Assembly: GCA_903822175.1 (NCBI GenBank)
Contig: CAIJOB010000006.1
Span: 1-64,000 of the forward strand
DNA length: 64,000 bases
Direction: 5' to 3'
Source: an uncultured Alphaproteobacteria bacterium
Lineage (GTDB): Bacteria > Pseudomonadota > Alphaproteobacteria > Caulobacterales > Caulobacteraceae
Part shown: piece after piece, positions 56,101 to 64,000 of the stretch
Layout of the letters: each line of letters starts with the position of its first letter
Numbering within the stretch: position 1 is the stretch's first letter
The notes under the pieces: model-generated
Told to the model about the DNA's origin: nothing
What the model saw: the letters and a program-made list of their open reading frames with translations, nothing else
Databases searched by the model: none
Translations under genes and position numbers: made by a program

Positions 56101-56834
56101 GCGGCCATCCCCTTCACCAGCAGGGCCGAGACCGCCTCCACCTGGGCGCGGAAGGCCTGGGTGGTGCGGAAGCCCGGCGCGCGTGGAAGGGCGCCTTCGA
56201 CCGCCACCTCGCCGACGGTGCGGCCCGGCCCCTTGCTCATCACCACGACGCGCGAGGCCATGTAGACGGCCTCCTCGACATTGTGGGTGACGAAGACGAT
56301 GGCGGGCCGGGTCTCCGCCCAGAGCGCCAGGATGTCGTCGGCGAGCGCGCGCCGGGTGATCTCATCCAGGGCGGCGAAGGGCTCGTCGAGCAGCAGCAGT
56401 TTGGGGTTGGTGACCAGGGCGCGGGCCAGCGACACCCGCATGGCCATGCCGCCGGAAAGCTGCGCCGGCCGCGCGGCCTCAGCGCCCTTTAGCCCGACGC
56501 GGGCGAGCGCCGCGTCGGCGCGTGCGCGGGCTTCAGAGCCGTCGACGCCGGCCAGCTCCAGCGGGAGCGCGGCGTTGGCGCGGGCGGTGCGCCAGGGCGC
56601 CAGCGTCGGGGCCTGGAACACCACGGCGGTCTCACCCCGGCCGGGTGTCCGCGAAACCTCGCCCCGCGTCGGCGCCTCCAGCCCGGCCAGCAGGCGCATG
56701 GCCGTCGACTTGCCGCAGCCGGAGGGCCCCACCAGCGCCACGATTTCGCCCGCCGCCAAGGCCAGGCCGAACGGCCCCAGCGCCGGCCCCCGCGGGTAGT
56801 CGACCTCGACGTCGGTCAGGGCCGCGGTGGTCAC
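56097..56834 (-). CDS. ABC transporter ATP-binding protein (SsuB/TauB/ThiZ type)
   Basis: The 245-residue ATPase has Walker A VGPSGCGKSTAMRLLAG, Q-loop VFQAPTLAPWRTARAN, signature QLSGGMAMRVSLARAL, Walker B LLLLDEPFAALDE and the H-switch FVTHNVEEAVYMASRVVVMSKGPGR. The LAPWRT and FAALDEITR patterns are those of the sulfonate/taurine/HMP importer subfamily. Both neighbours overlap it by ATGA, so the three genes are one translation unit. Confidence 0.95.
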   Translation of the reverse strand: MTTAALTDVEVDYPRGPALGPFGLALAAGEIVALVGPSGCGKSTAMRLLAGLEAPTRGEVSRTPGRGETAVVFQAPTLAPWRTARANAALPLELAGVDGSEARARADAALARVGLKGAEAARPAQLSGGMAMRVSLARALVTNPKLLLLDEPFAALDEITRRALADDILALWAETRPAIVFVTHNVEEAVYMASRVVVMSKGPGRTVGEVAVEGALPRAPGFRTTQAFRAQVEAVSALLVKGMAA

Positions 56835-57844
56835 TTGGCCGCCGGCGCCGGGGGCAGGAACTCCAGCGAATAGCCCTTCCTGTAGTCCAGGGTCTTGGGG
56901 AACACGCCCTGGTCCGAGGCCATGTCGAAGAAGGCCTTCCAGCCGGCGTCAGTCATGGCGCCGGTCCCGCCCGTCTTGGCATCGCCGCCGTTGACGATGG
57001 CATAGGACTTCAGCTTGGCGCGGGCCTGGTCGAGGACGTCCTGAGTCATCTCCGGATTGTCCTTGAGGATCAGGGCGTCAGCGGGCTTGGGGTCGCCGTT
57101 CAGATAGTCGTCCCACCCCTTGGCAGTGGCCTCGACGAAGGCCTTCACCGCCGCCGGGTTCTTGGCGATCAGGGCCTCGGGCGCCAGCAGCATGTTGGCA
57201 TAGCCGGGGTAGCCGTTGTCGGCGAGCAGGAAGACCACCGGTTTGAGGTGAGCCTCTTTCTCGATGGTGTAGGGCTCGCTCGTGACATAGCCCTGCTGGG
57301 CGGCGCGTTTGTCGGCCAGGAACGGGCCGTTGTTGAAGGCGTATTTGCGCACCTGGGCGTCGGTGAAGCCGTACTTGGCCTTCAGCCACACCCAGAACCC
57401 GGTCACCGAGGCGTCGCCCAAGAGGATCGGGTGGCCCTTGAGGTCGGCCAGGGTCTTCACCCCGGCGTCGGGGTGGGCCAGCAGCACCTGCGGGTCCTTC
57501 TGGAAGACGGCGGAGACCGCCTTCACCGGCACGCCCTGCTGCACCATGTTCATGACGATGAAGGGGTTGGAGCCGACGCCCATCTCCACGGCGCCGGCGG
57601 CCAGCAGCTGGGGCACGTTCACGCCTGGGCCGCCCTGGATGATCTTCACGTCCAGGCCGCGCTTGGCGTACTCGCCCTCGGCCAGCGCCTCGTAGAAGCC
57701 ACCCTGTTCGGCCTCTGCCTTCCAGTCGGTGGCGAAGCGGATCGCGGTCCGGCCCGAGGGGTTGGCGGCCTCGTCCTTCTTGGCCGGCGAGCAGGCGGCC
57801 AGGAGCGCGAGGGCCAGGACGGCGGCGGCAGGCAAGGCTTTCAT
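56831..57844 (-). CDS. NMT1/ThiY-like ABC transporter substrate-binding lipoprotein
   Basis: The ATG at 57844 gives 337 residues with a lipobox, LLAACSPAKKDE. The binding domain reads IRFATDWKAEAEQGGFYEALAEGEYAKRGLDVKIIQGGPGVNVPQLLAAGAVEMGVGSN. The F-x-x-DW-x-A-x-x-x-QGGFY pattern is close to ThiY-type proteins that bind formyl-aminomethyl-pyrimidine, a thiamine precursor. Substrate assignment is inference: no thiamine gene is nearby and no TPP-riboswitch consensus was found upstream. The track start at 58012 is an extension into non-coding DNA. Confidence 0.88.
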   Translation of the reverse strand: MKALPAAAVLALALLAACSPAKKDEAANPSGRTAIRFATDWKAEAEQGGFYEALAEGEYAKRGLDVKIIQGGPGVNVPQLLAAGAVEMGVGSNPFIVMNMVQQGVPVKAVSAVFQKDPQVLLAHPDAGVKTLADLKGHPILLGDASVTGFWVWLKAKYGFTDAQVRKYAFNNGPFLADKRAAQQGYVTSEPYTIEKEAHLKPVVFLLADNGYPGYANMLLAPEALIAKNPAAVKAFVEATAKGWDDYLNGDPKPADALILKDNPEMTQDVLDQARAKLKSYAIVNGGDAKTGGTGAMTDAGWKAFFDMASDQGVFPKTLDYRKGYSLEFLPPAPAAK

Positions 57845-58382
57845 GAGGACCCCCGAATACGGAGGACGAGGGTAGGGTGCTACGGCTCCGGTTGGAAGAG
57901 GAGGGCGGCGCTGGCCCCCTCCGTCGGCTTCGCCGACACCTCCCCCGCTTCGCGGTGGAGGATACATAGCAAGAGGGCGGCGCTCCGGTTTCCCGGGGCC
58001 CCGCCCTCTCATCCAGATCCGTTGGGGGATCTGTGCCTTCCAGGTCGATCGCGCCTTCGGTTCTCGGGGTCGCCCCCGATGGTTTTCCGTCGCGGCCGGT
58101 GTCTCTTGGAAGTCTGTCCCGGGTCGCCCCGGTCCTCGCCTCTAGAAACCTTCTGCTCGTCTGACTTCTGGGTCCGCCGTTTCCGGCCTCTCCGTCCGCC
58201 CGCGCCGCAGTCCCTCTCGGCAAGTGAACGGTGCTCCTCGAACTGAAATCCGGCAAGCGGCTGTTTGGGCCGGGGTGTGACTCGACCATCGAGAAGCGGT
58301 GGAGAACCGGTGTAGAACCTGGGATCAAAGTCGAATTTCCCAGGTGTTTTCAATGGGAAAATCTATCCACAGGAAAGCGGGT
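57845..58382. other. 538-base intergenic region between uup and the importer operon
   Basis: No convincing gene is seen. A 114-residue minus-strand frame at 58009-58353 (track) is rich in Arg, Gly and Pro, and I do not recognise it. The region holds a repeat remnant (57903-57964) and an imperfect inverted repeat ATTTCCCA / TGGGAAAAT near 58335-58362. It probably contains the importer promoter. An unannotated small RNA is possible but not shown. Confidence 0.5.
57903..57964. repeat. Partial copy of the CCTCCCCC-type intergenic repeat
   Basis: GGCGCTGGCCCCCTCCGTCGG and GACACCTCCCCCGCTTCGCGG match the arms of the 32.2 kb element in a shortened form, with an internal hairpin GTCGGCTTCGCCGAC. It lies just upstream of the importer operon. 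Confidence 0.65.
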
Positions 58383-60191
58383 CTATGTCGAGCGGGCGGC
58401 TTCCAGGGCCTCGCGGCGCTCTTCCAGGGCGAGCCACTCCTCTTCGCCGGAGGCCAGCTGGGTACGGACGAATTCGAGGTTCTTGGTGAGGCGCTGGAAG
58501 GCGGCGGGATCGCGGCTGTAGAGGCCGGGGTCGGCGAGGCTGGTTTCGAGGGCGGCGATCTTGGCGGGGGCCTGCGCGATCAGGGCGTCGAGCTCCTCGA
58601 GGCGGCGCTGATCCTTGTAGGTGAGCTTGGCGGCGGGCCCGGGTTTGGGGGCGGGCGGCGGCGCCGCGGCCTTGGGCGCGGTGAAGGCGGCGACCGGGAG
58701 GCGGGCGAAGAAGCCGGGGTTCTGGGAGATGAAGTCCTGCCAGCCGCCGGGCGTTTCGATGGCGTTCCCCTTGCCGTCCAGGCCGATGGTCGAGGTGGCG
58801 AGGCGGTCGATGAAGTCGCGGTCGTGGCTGACCAGGATCAGGGTGCCTTCATAGTCGGCCAGCAGGTCCTCGAGCAGGTCGAGGGTGTCCATGTCCAGGT
58901 CGTTGGTTGGCTCGTCCAGCACCAGGACGTTGGCCGGGTTGGCCAGCGCCTTGGCCAGCAGCAGGCGGTTGCGCTCACCGCCGGAAAGCGTGCGCACCGG
59001 CTGGCGCAGCTGGGCGTCGGTGAACAGGAAGTCCTTGGCGTAGGAAGCGATGTGCTTGGGCTGGCCGCGGACCATGATCTGGTCGCCGCCCTTGGGCAGC
59101 AGCACTTCGCGCAGGGTGGTTTCGGGTGAGAGCGTGGCGCGGGCCTGGTCGATGTAGCTGATCTCCAGATTGGTCCCGAGCTTCACCTCGCCGGCGTCGG
59201 CGGGGATCTGGCCCAGCAGCACCTTCACCAAAGTGGTCTTGCCGGCCCCGTTGGGGCCGACGATCGCCACCCGGTCGCCGCGCAGGATGCGGGTGGAGAA
59301 GTTCTTCAGCAGGACCTTGTCGCCGAACGCCTTGGACAGGCCCTTGGCCTCGACCACGCGCTTGCCGGAGACGCCGGAGCTGGCGATGCCCATGTTGAGT
59401 TCGCTGCGGGTGTCCTTCAGCCGGTCTCGGCGGTCCTGGCGCAGGCTTTCGAGGCGGCGCTTGCGGCCTTCGTTGCGGGCGCGCCTGGCGGTGACGCCCC
59501 GGGCCATCCAATGGGCTTCGCGCTGGATGAAGCGGTCGAGGCGCCGCGCTTCTTCCGCCTCCTGGGCGGCGATCTTCTCGGCCCAGTCCTCGAAGCCGGC
59601 GAAGCCCTCGTCCAGCCGCCGCACCAGCCGGTATTCCAGCCAGAAGCAGCGCTTGGTCACCCGCTCCAGGAAGGCGCGGTCGTGGCTGACGATCAGGGCT
59701 GCGGCCTTGGAGGCGGCGAGTTCCTCCTCCAGCGTCTCGATAGCCAGGATGTCGAGGTGGTTGGTGGGCTCGTCCAACAGGATGACGTCGGCATCCTCGG
59801 CGAAGGCGCGGGCCAGCGCCGCGCGGCGGATCTCGCCGCCGGAGAGGCCCTGCGTGCTCTTGGCCGGATCGAGGCCGAAGTCGGTGAGCCGCGCTTCGGC
59901 CTGATAGTCCTGTGCGCCGCCGGCGATGACGTAGTCCAAGAGGGTCGCGCCGGTGATCTCCGGCTCCTGCGGCACGAAGGCGATGTGGGTCCCGGTGGTC
60001 AGGTTGCGCTCGCCGCCGTCCGGCTCGATCTGGCCGGCCAGGATGCGCAGCAGCGTCGACTTGCCCGCCCCGTTACGCCCGACCAGGCAGGCGCGGACCC
60101 GCGCATCCAGGGCGAGGTCGACGCCGTCGAACAGCATCAGCGGACCGTCCGCCAGGCGGACGTCCTTCAGGGCGAGTATGGGAGCGCGCAT
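58383..60191 (-). CDS. uup: ABC-F family ATPase Uup
   Basis: The 602-residue soluble protein has two ABC domains. The first has Walker A VGRNGAGKSTLLR, signature GLSGGEIRRAALARA and Walker B VILLDEPTNHLDI. The second has VGPNGAGKTTLVK, LSGGERNRLLLAKA and LVLDEPTNDLDMDTL. No membrane part exists. The C terminus after an Ala/Pro-rich linker is a coiled coil (TYKDQRRLEELDALIAQAPAKIAALETSLAD...REALEAARST), the DNA-binding tail typical of Uup. Uup-type ABC-F proteins act on ribosomes and in DNA repeat stability. Confidence 0.94.
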   Translation of the reverse strand: MRAPILALKDVRLADGPLMLFDGVDLALDARVRACLVGRNGAGKSTLLRILAGQIEPDGGERNLTTGTHIAFVPQEPEITGATLLDYVIAGGAQDYQAEARLTDFGLDPAKSTQGLSGGEIRRAALARAFAEDADVILLDEPTNHLDILAIETLEEELAASKAAALIVSHDRAFLERVTKRCFWLEYRLVRRLDEGFAGFEDWAEKIAAQEAEEARRLDRFIQREAHWMARGVTARRARNEGRKRRLESLRQDRRDRLKDTRSELNMGIASSGVSGKRVVEAKGLSKAFGDKVLLKNFSTRILRGDRVAIVGPNGAGKTTLVKVLLGQIPADAGEVKLGTNLEISYIDQARATLSPETTLREVLLPKGGDQIMVRGQPKHIASYAKDFLFTDAQLRQPVRTLSGGERNRLLLAKALANPANVLVLDEPTNDLDMDTLDLLEDLLADYEGTLILVSHDRDFIDRLATSTIGLDGKGNAIETPGGWQDFISQNPGFFARLPVAAFTAPKAAAPPPAPKPGPAAKLTYKDQRRLEELDALIAQAPAKIAALETSLADPGLYSRDPAAFQRLTKNLEFVRTQLASGEEEWLALEERREALEAARST

Positions 60192-60239
60192 CGGGGGCGG
60201 GACATATAGGCCCGGGCGAAGAGCGCAAGGGTGTGGCGG

Positions 60240-60962
60240 TTAACGACCCAGCTGGAGGTCGACCAGGCGGTCGAGATCGAGGTGGCCGGTGTCGTTGTCC
60301 CGGTGGCTGTTCACCGGGCTGCGGAACTCGGCGACCACCAGGGGGCCGGCGGTCGGGCCCTTGGCAACATAGCCGACGGCGCGATAGCCCGACGAGTAGC
60401 GATGGCTGCCGGCCAGCACATAGACCAGCGACGCATTGTTGCGTCCGACCTTGTCGGCGACCACTTCGGCGCCGTGCAGGCCGGCGTGGACCGAGGTGTG
60501 CTCCTGCCCGCGGTCCTTATCGAAGTCGCTGTCGTGGTCGTGGCCGACGATGTGGAAGATGCCGAACAGCCGCACGTCCGCCCGGTCGCCGTCCTTGTGG
60601 ACGTGGACGAAGGGCACATCGACGTCGGCGCTGTCGCCGCCGCTGTAATTGATCGGCATCGGCTGGTGGTAGACGGGCACCAGGCCATGCAGCTGGGCCC
60701 GCATCGGCGCGAGCGCGTCGGACGGCGTCTGGCCGTTCAGGGGCGTGAGCCGCAGGCGGACGGTTTCCCCGTGCTGGCCGGCGTAGTCGCACCATTGGCC
60801 ATCGGGCGACTGCACGGTGCGGGTCAGGTCGGCGGCGTTGGCGGGGCAATCGAGCCTGGCCGGGGCGTGCAGCGGTGGGCCGTCGGACAGCACGCCCGCG
60901 TGGGCCAGGGTCGCGGCGGAGGCCAGCGCGGCGGCCGCGACCAGGGATAGGGTTTTGCGCAT
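60240..60962 (-). CDS. Secreted conserved hypothetical protein
   Basis: The 240-residue protein has a signal peptide ending at LAHAGVL. A Cys pair (RLDCPANAADLTRTVQSPDGQWCDYAG) probably forms a disulfide. A His/Asp-rich stretch (FHIVGHDHDSDFDKDRGQEHTSVHAG) could bind metal. The C-terminal part is beta-rich (GPLVVAEFRSPVNSHRDNDTGHLDLDRLVDLQLGR). I do not recognise a domain family. It stands 49 bases upstream of uup on the same strand. Confidence 0.72.
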   Translation of the reverse strand: MRKTLSLVAAAALASAATLAHAGVLSDGPPLHAPARLDCPANAADLTRTVQSPDGQWCDYAGQHGETVRLRLTPLNGQTPSDALAPMRAQLHGLVPVYHQPMPINYSGGDSADVDVPFVHVHKDGDRADVRLFGIFHIVGHDHDSDFDKDRGQEHTSVHAGLHGAEVVADKVGRNNASLVYVLAGSHRYSSGYRAVGYVAKGPTAGPLVVAEFRSPVNSHRDNDTGHLDLDRLVDLQLGR

Positions 60963-61053
60963 CGGTCGGCGTCTTCCATGAGTATTCGTTGTCTTCAGCC
61001 TCGGTCCTGGCGAGGGCGGAGTCCAATGAACTCGCGGTAAGGCGCGGGCGCGC

Positions 61054-61392
61054 TCAGTCGGCCCTGTCGCCGCTCGGGCTATTGCCGCCGTTGAAGCGGC
61101 CGAACCGCTGGGACAGCGGATAGGCCAGCACCAGGGCCCCGGCGAGGGCGGCGGCGAAGTGCTCCGGCGCGCGAATGTCGAAGGCGCCGACCTTGGCCAG
61201 CAGCAGCCAGGCCGCCACGACGTTCGCCGCGCCCCAGAGTGTGTTGACGCGCGAGCTGGAGAGCCCCTGGCCCGGCGGCTTGGCGAAGGGCGACTGGAAG
61301 CCCTTGCCTTGCAGGCCGGCGACCACGTGCGGCAGGGCGTTGATCAGGAAGGCGCCGCCGAAGAAATAGGCGACCTCGTGCAGCCAGTTCAT
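61054..61392 (-). CDS. Small membrane protein, function unknown
   Basis: The 112-residue protein [72 protein letters not shown] has about three hydrophobic segments ([44 protein letters not shown]). Proteins of this pattern are conserved in proteobacteria without a known role. It converges with nothing and lies between the 60.2 kb hypothetical gene and the divergent ycgN. Confidence 0.75.
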   Translation of the reverse strand: MNWLHEVAYFFGGAFLINALPHVVAGLQGKGFQSPFAKPPGQGLSSSRVNTLWGAANVVAAWLLLAKVGAFDIRAPEHFAAALAGALVLAYPLSQRFGRFNGGNSPSGDRAD

Positions 61393-61463
61393 GTGCGCTC
61401 TCTCCCCAGGCGCGCGACCCGCGCCCCTCGACCTGTCGATGCGGGCAGCCTAGATCAAGCCGC

Positions 61464-61928
61464 ATGGCTGGCGAACCCTTCTGGCGGCGCAAGACGCTGC
61501 AGCAGATGACCGCCCAGGAATGGGAGAGTCTCTGCGACGGCTGCGGCCTCTGCTGCCTGGTGCGCTTCGAGGAGGAGGACACCGGCGAGGTCACGCCGAC
61601 CCGGGTGCACTGCAAGCTGTTCGACGCACAGGCCTGTGTCTGCACTGACTACGCCAACCGCCAGGACTATGTGCCCGATTGCGTGAAGCTGACGCCGGGC
61701 AATATCGAGCAGTTGGCCTGGATGCCGCTCTCCTGCGCCTACCGCCGCCTGCACGAGGGCCGCGATCTGGCCGACTGGCACCCGCTGATCAGCGGCGACC
61801 CGGAGAGCGTGCACCGCGCCGGAGTGTCCGTGCGCGGCCAGACGATCAGCGAGAGCGTTCTGGCCGAGGCCGAGGACGCGCTGGACTTCGCCGCGCCGGA
61901 CCTGATCGCGGAGCGGGGGCGGCGTTAG
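61464..61928 (+). CDS. ycgN: YcgN family (UPF0260) cysteine-cluster protein
   Basis: The 154-residue protein starts [54 protein letters not shown], with the C-x2-C-x2-CC cluster of the family and later cysteines in ACVCTDY and VPDCVKL. YcgN proteins are conserved and presumably bind metal or an Fe-S cluster; the function is unknown. Its stop overlaps the convergent DUF805 gene by four bases. Confidence 0.93.
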   Translation: MAGEPFWRRKTLQQMTAQEWESLCDGCGLCCLVRFEEEDTGEVTPTRVHCKLFDAQACVCTDYANRQDYVPDCVKLTPGNIEQLAWMPLSCAYRRLHEGRDLADWHPLISGDPESVHRAGVSVRGQTISESVLAEAEDALDFAAPDLIAERGRR

Positions 61929-62371
61929 GTCGCCGGCGAGGGCGCGGCCGTGGGCAGATCTCCGAAGCGATTGGTGGCGGGATCTCCGCGCAGGAATCCG
62001 ATGATCAGCAGGAACGCGAGTGGCGCCAGCAAGCCCAGTCCCTCCGAGGCGAAGGCGCCGTCGGAACCTCGTCCGAATTTCGCCACGCCCAGCCCGGTCA
62101 CCAGGAGCGCAACCGCCATCGGAAGCAGCATCCACCAGCCGCTTCGACTCAGGTCGTGTAGGCGCTTGGCCATGTTGAACACACCAACCGCCAAGGACGC
62201 GACGTGGAGCAGCAAGGCGAACAGCATCACAGGCGTAGCCGGAAACAGCGCCACCATGGCTTGTAGGCACGCCTCGAAGACGGCCAGCAGAAGCTGCACG
62301 GTCCAAAATGTGGTCCGATCAATCCGGCCTTTGCCGGAAAACAGGCTCTTCAAATCGAGCGCCATGTTCAT
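61925..62371 (-). CDS. DUF805 family membrane protein
   Basis: The ATG at 62371 ([25 protein letters not shown]) gives 148 residues; the ATG at 62365 is also possible. Four membrane segments are visible and the family signature RIDRTTFW...[33 protein letters not shown] is clear. DUF805 proteins (YhaH/YhaI type) have no established function. The track start at 62452 lies in upstream non-coding DNA. Confidence 0.85.
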   Translation of the reverse strand: MNMALDLKSLFSGKGRIDRTTFWTVQLLLAVFEACLQAMVALFPATPVMLFALLLHVASLAVGVFNMAKRLHDLSRSGWWMLLPMAVALLVTGLGVAKFGRGSDGAFASEGLGLLAPLAFLLIIGFLRGDPATNRFGDLPTAAPSPAT

Positions 62372-62527
62372 TCCTAGACTGTCCAGGAACAAACTAAGAA
62401 CGATCTCGCCTGGCTTGGCAACCGCTGTCTCTGTGTCTTTTCCGCCACACAAACCCTTGCGTGCGGAACCGAACCGACCAATCTAAAGCTAGTCTCACTA
62501 TCAAGAGTTTGAAGGGCTGAATCCAAG

Positions 62528-63478
62528 TTGGCGAGCGACCCCTATCAGGTCCTGGGCGTCCCGCGCACGGCGAGCGCGGACGAGGTCCGCAAGGCGTTCC
62601 GCAAGCTCGCCAAGGCCAATCACCCCGACACCAACCCGGACAACAAGGCCGCCGAGGAGCGCTTCAAGCAGGTCTCCGGCGCCTTCGACATCGTGGGCGA
62701 CGCGGCCAAGCGGAAGAAGTTCGACGCCGGCGAGATCGACGCCGACGGTCGCGAGACGTTTGGCGGCTTCGCGCGCGGCGGCGGCCAGGGCGGTCCCTGG
62801 GGCCCTCCGCCCGGCGGCGGACCGTTCGGCGCGGGCGGCCCTCACGGGCAGAGTTTCGAGGGCGTCGACCTGGGCGACATCCTGGGCGAGATGTTCGGCG
62901 GCGGGCGCGGCGGCCCGCGGGGCGGCGGCGCGGGCGGCGGCTTCGGCGGCTTTTCGCAGCGCGGCTCGGACGTGCGCGCGCGGCTTGAGATCGACCTGGA
63001 AGACGCGATCAAGGGCGGCAAGAAGCGCATCTCGTTCTCCGATGGCCGCACCATCGACGTGACCATCCCCAAGGGCGCGCAGGAGGGCCAGACGCTGCGC
63101 CTGAAGGGCCAGGGCTCGCCCGGCCGCTCTGGCCCCGGCGACGCCTTCATCGAGCTCTCCTTCGCCCCGCACGCCGTGTTCCGCCGCGAGGGCGATGTGC
63201 TGGTGATGGACGTGCCGATCCCGGTCTATGACGCGGTGCTGGGCGGCAAGGTCGAGGCGCCGACGCCAGATGGGCCGGTGACGCTGACCGTGCCCAAAGG
63301 CGCCAATTCCGGGACGCGCCTGCGCCTGAAGGGCCGCGGACTGTCCGACGCCAAAGGCCACCGCGGCGACCTCTTCGCGCGCCTGGTGGTGACCTTGCCG
63401 GACACGCCGGACGCGGCGCTCGACGCGTTGGCCGAGACCTGGAAGCGCGAGCGGCCCTATTCGCCGAAAAAGAAGTAG
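62528..63478 (+). CDS. CbpA-like J-domain protein (no zinc finger)
   Basis: The 316-residue protein starts at TTG (MASDPYQVLGVPRTASADEVRKAFRKLAKANHPDTNPD). The HPD is in the J domain. A Gly/Phe/Pro-rich region (about residues 75-145, with GGGRGGPRGGGAGGGFGGF) follows. Then come two C-terminal beta domains (RARLEIDLEDAIKGGKKRISF; VMDVPIPVYDAVLGGKVEAPTPDGPVTLTVPKGANSGTRLRLKGRGL). The CxxCxGxG zinc finger of DnaJ is missing, which is the CbpA layout. It is a probable DnaK co-chaperone. A palindromic repeat lies after its stop. Confidence 0.9.
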   Translation: MASDPYQVLGVPRTASADEVRKAFRKLAKANHPDTNPDNKAAEERFKQVSGAFDIVGDAAKRKKFDAGEIDADGRETFGGFARGGGQGGPWGPPPGGGPFGAGGPHGQSFEGVDLGDILGEMFGGGRGGPRGGGAGGGFGGFSQRGSDVRARLEIDLEDAIKGGKKRISFSDGRTIDVTIPKGAQEGQTLRLKGQGSPGRSGPGDAFIELSFAPHAVFRREGDVLVMDVPIPVYDAVLGGKVEAPTPDGPVTLTVPKGANSGTRLRLKGRGLSDAKGHRGDLFARLVVTLPDTPDAALDALAETWKRERPYSPKKK

Positions 63479-63503
63479 CCAAGGGCTCCGCTTCTCGCTG
63501 CGC

Positions 63504-63613
63504 GTCCGCATAGCGGAAGAAAAGATAACCACGGAAAACACGGAAAGAGCACGGAAAGGGAATTGGCCCGGCTTCCGTGTTCTTTCCGTGCTCTTTCCGT
63601 GGTTCCAAATCTT
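63504..63613. repeat. Palindromic CACGGAAA-type repeat element, copy 2
   Basis: Left arm at 63527-63558 (AACCACGGAAAACACGGAAAG...), about 14 bases of spacer, then the right arm at about 63573-63604 (TTCCGTGTTCTTTCCGTGCT...). Three CACGGAAA units lie in each arm. The outer flanks (GCGGAAGAAAAGATAACC and GGTTCCAAATCT) match copy 1 at 25.3 kb in reverse orientation. Confidence 0.88.
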
Positions 63614-63673
63614 TCTTGCCGCTGACGCGGCGGTCGCGTGACAGTGTCGGCGACCCGCCGCATAAGCGGAGGC

Positions 63674-63690
63674 GTTCAGCCCCGGTTCAG
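63674..63690 (+). promoter_or_regulatory. Tandem direct repeat GTTCAG-N5-GTTCAG upstream of the PepSY gene
   Basis: Two GTTCAG copies with 11-base period lie 25 bases before the ATG at 63715. Direct repeats of this spacing are typical binding sites of OmpR/PhoB-family response regulators, which often control PepSY genes (general knowledge). No regulator is inside the window. Confidence 0.45.
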
Positions 63691-63714
63691 TCGGGGCCGC
63701 CTAGGTCCTGGCCC

Positions 63715-64000
63715 ATGAAACGCACGCTCCTCGCCGCCGCTCTGGTGCTCGGCCTCGCCGCCGCCGAGGCTTCGTGGGCGCAGCCGCCGGGCGCCGACCA
63801 TGGCCAGGCCTCGGCCCGCGAAGCCGTGAAAGAAGGGCGCCAGGCGCCGCTTTCAAGCGTTCTGAAGATGATCGCCAAGAGTCACCCGGGCCGGCAGTTG
63901 AACACCACCATGGGGCAGTCGGGCGGTCGCGCCGTCTATCTCGTGCAATGGCAGCTCGCCAACGGGCAGATCAAGGTCTTCACCGTGGACGCTCAGAGCG
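63715..64000 (+). CDS. PepSY-domain periplasmic protein (partial, runs off the window)
   Basis: The ATG at 63715 opens a frame MKRTLLAAALVLGLAAAEASWAQPP with a signal peptide ending at SWAQ. The following part (PLSSVLKMIAKSHPGRQLNTTMGQSGGRAVYLVQWQLANGQIKVFTVDAQS) fits a PepSY domain, with the pattern ...PGR-x-L...Y-x-V-x-W...G-x-x-x-x-x-x-VDA. The 3' end is outside the window. The track omits it because it has no stop. A direct repeat in the promoter suggests two-component control. Confidence 0.8.
   Translation, partial: MKRTLLAAALVLGLAAAEASWAQPPGADHGQASAREAVKEGRQAPLSSVLKMIAKSHPGRQLNTTMGQSGGRAVYLVQWQLANGQIKVFTVDAQS

Noticed and set aside
58009-58353. 114-residue minus-strand ORF upstream of the importer operon
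   Set aside because: The composition (Arg/Gly/Pro-rich) and lack of any recognisable motif make it more likely chance; kept only as a note on the interval.
57845-58382. TPP riboswitch ahead of the ThiY-like importer
   Set aside because: No CTGAGA or ACCTGAT-type conserved core was found in the upstream region on the minus strand.

Overview
The window is high-GC (roughly two-thirds G+C) chromosomal DNA from an alphaproteobacterium, most likely a member of the Caulobacteraceae (Caulobacter/Phenylobacterium type). The evidence is a DivJ-like cell-cycle histidine kinase, a MucR regulator with the Caulobacter-style altered zinc site, a large N-terminally simple TonB-dependent receptor, many histidine kinases, a DUF1491 gene, a PAS_5 gene and frequent TTG starts. 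No rRNA operon, prophage, CRISPR array or intact insertion sequence is visible; two tRNA genes are present.

Layout. 0-6.3 kb: a hybrid sensor kinase, a degenerate kinase-like/receiver protein, the preQ0 (queuosine precursor) genes queC-queE-queD, a small lipoprotein and a CheY-like regulator. 6.4-10 kb: aroC and two tandem secreted alpha/beta-hydrolase paralogues, one of which has lost its nucleophile serine. 10-18 kb: a J-domain protein, a TPR protein, a DUF6065 protein, a tightly coupled pdxH/phosphotransferase-kinase fusion/MFS trio, an acyl-CoA ligase and a GNAT enzyme. 18-27.3 kb: metallo-hydrolase, TIGR01244 phosphatase-like protein, a 992-residue TonB-dependent receptor, a TPR protein, a retropepsin-like lipoprotein and SppA. 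27.3-28.3 kb: a head-to-head pair of 5'-truncated genes (cytochrome c and thiolase), which looks like a deletion scar. 28.4-31.6 kb: tRNA-Pro, tRNA-Gln and a BlaI/M56-peptidase sensor pair with its operator. 31.6-42.2 kb: acetyltransferase, three serine peptidases, MaoC, YCII, a tetR-doxX unit with twin operators, acyl-CoA ligase and crotonase. 42.4-48.4 kb: mucR, a PAS_5 gene, sufE, two divergent histidine kinases (one DivJ-like) and conserved hypotheticals. 48.5-49.3 kb: a gene remnant interrupted at a Phd/VapC toxin-antitoxin module. 49.3-55.3 kb: VOC protein, prfC, a methyltransferase and rsuA, then a helical-repeat protein and a TonB_C-like secreted protein. 55.3-60.2 kb: a three-gene ABC importer and the ABC-F protein Uup. 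60.2-64 kb: small conserved proteins, YcgN, DUF805, a CbpA-like J-domain protein and the start of a PepSY gene.

How the genes work together. Clear functional sets are preQ0 synthesis (queC/E/D), shikimate end product (aroC), PLP supply (pdxH), fatty or carboxylic acid activation and beta-oxidation-like steps (two AMP-dependent ligases, crotonase, MaoC), translation termination and ribosome modification (prfC, the RsmC-like enzyme, rsuA), and signal transduction (three kinase-type proteins, a receiver and a degenerate kinase). Several short regulatory palindromes sit in the promoters of tetR-doxX, blaI-M56 and the toxin-antitoxin pair. At least three families of intergenic palindromic repeats are scattered through the window.

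No complete new defence or biosynthetic system was found. The most unusual items are the pseudo-hydrolase paired with an active-looking paralogue, the QueD that lacks its catalytic cysteine, the double truncation at 28 kb, the M56 peptidase tail of 23-residue repeats, the twin operators of tetR-doxX, and the toxin gene that lacks any canonical start codon before its first active-site aspartate.
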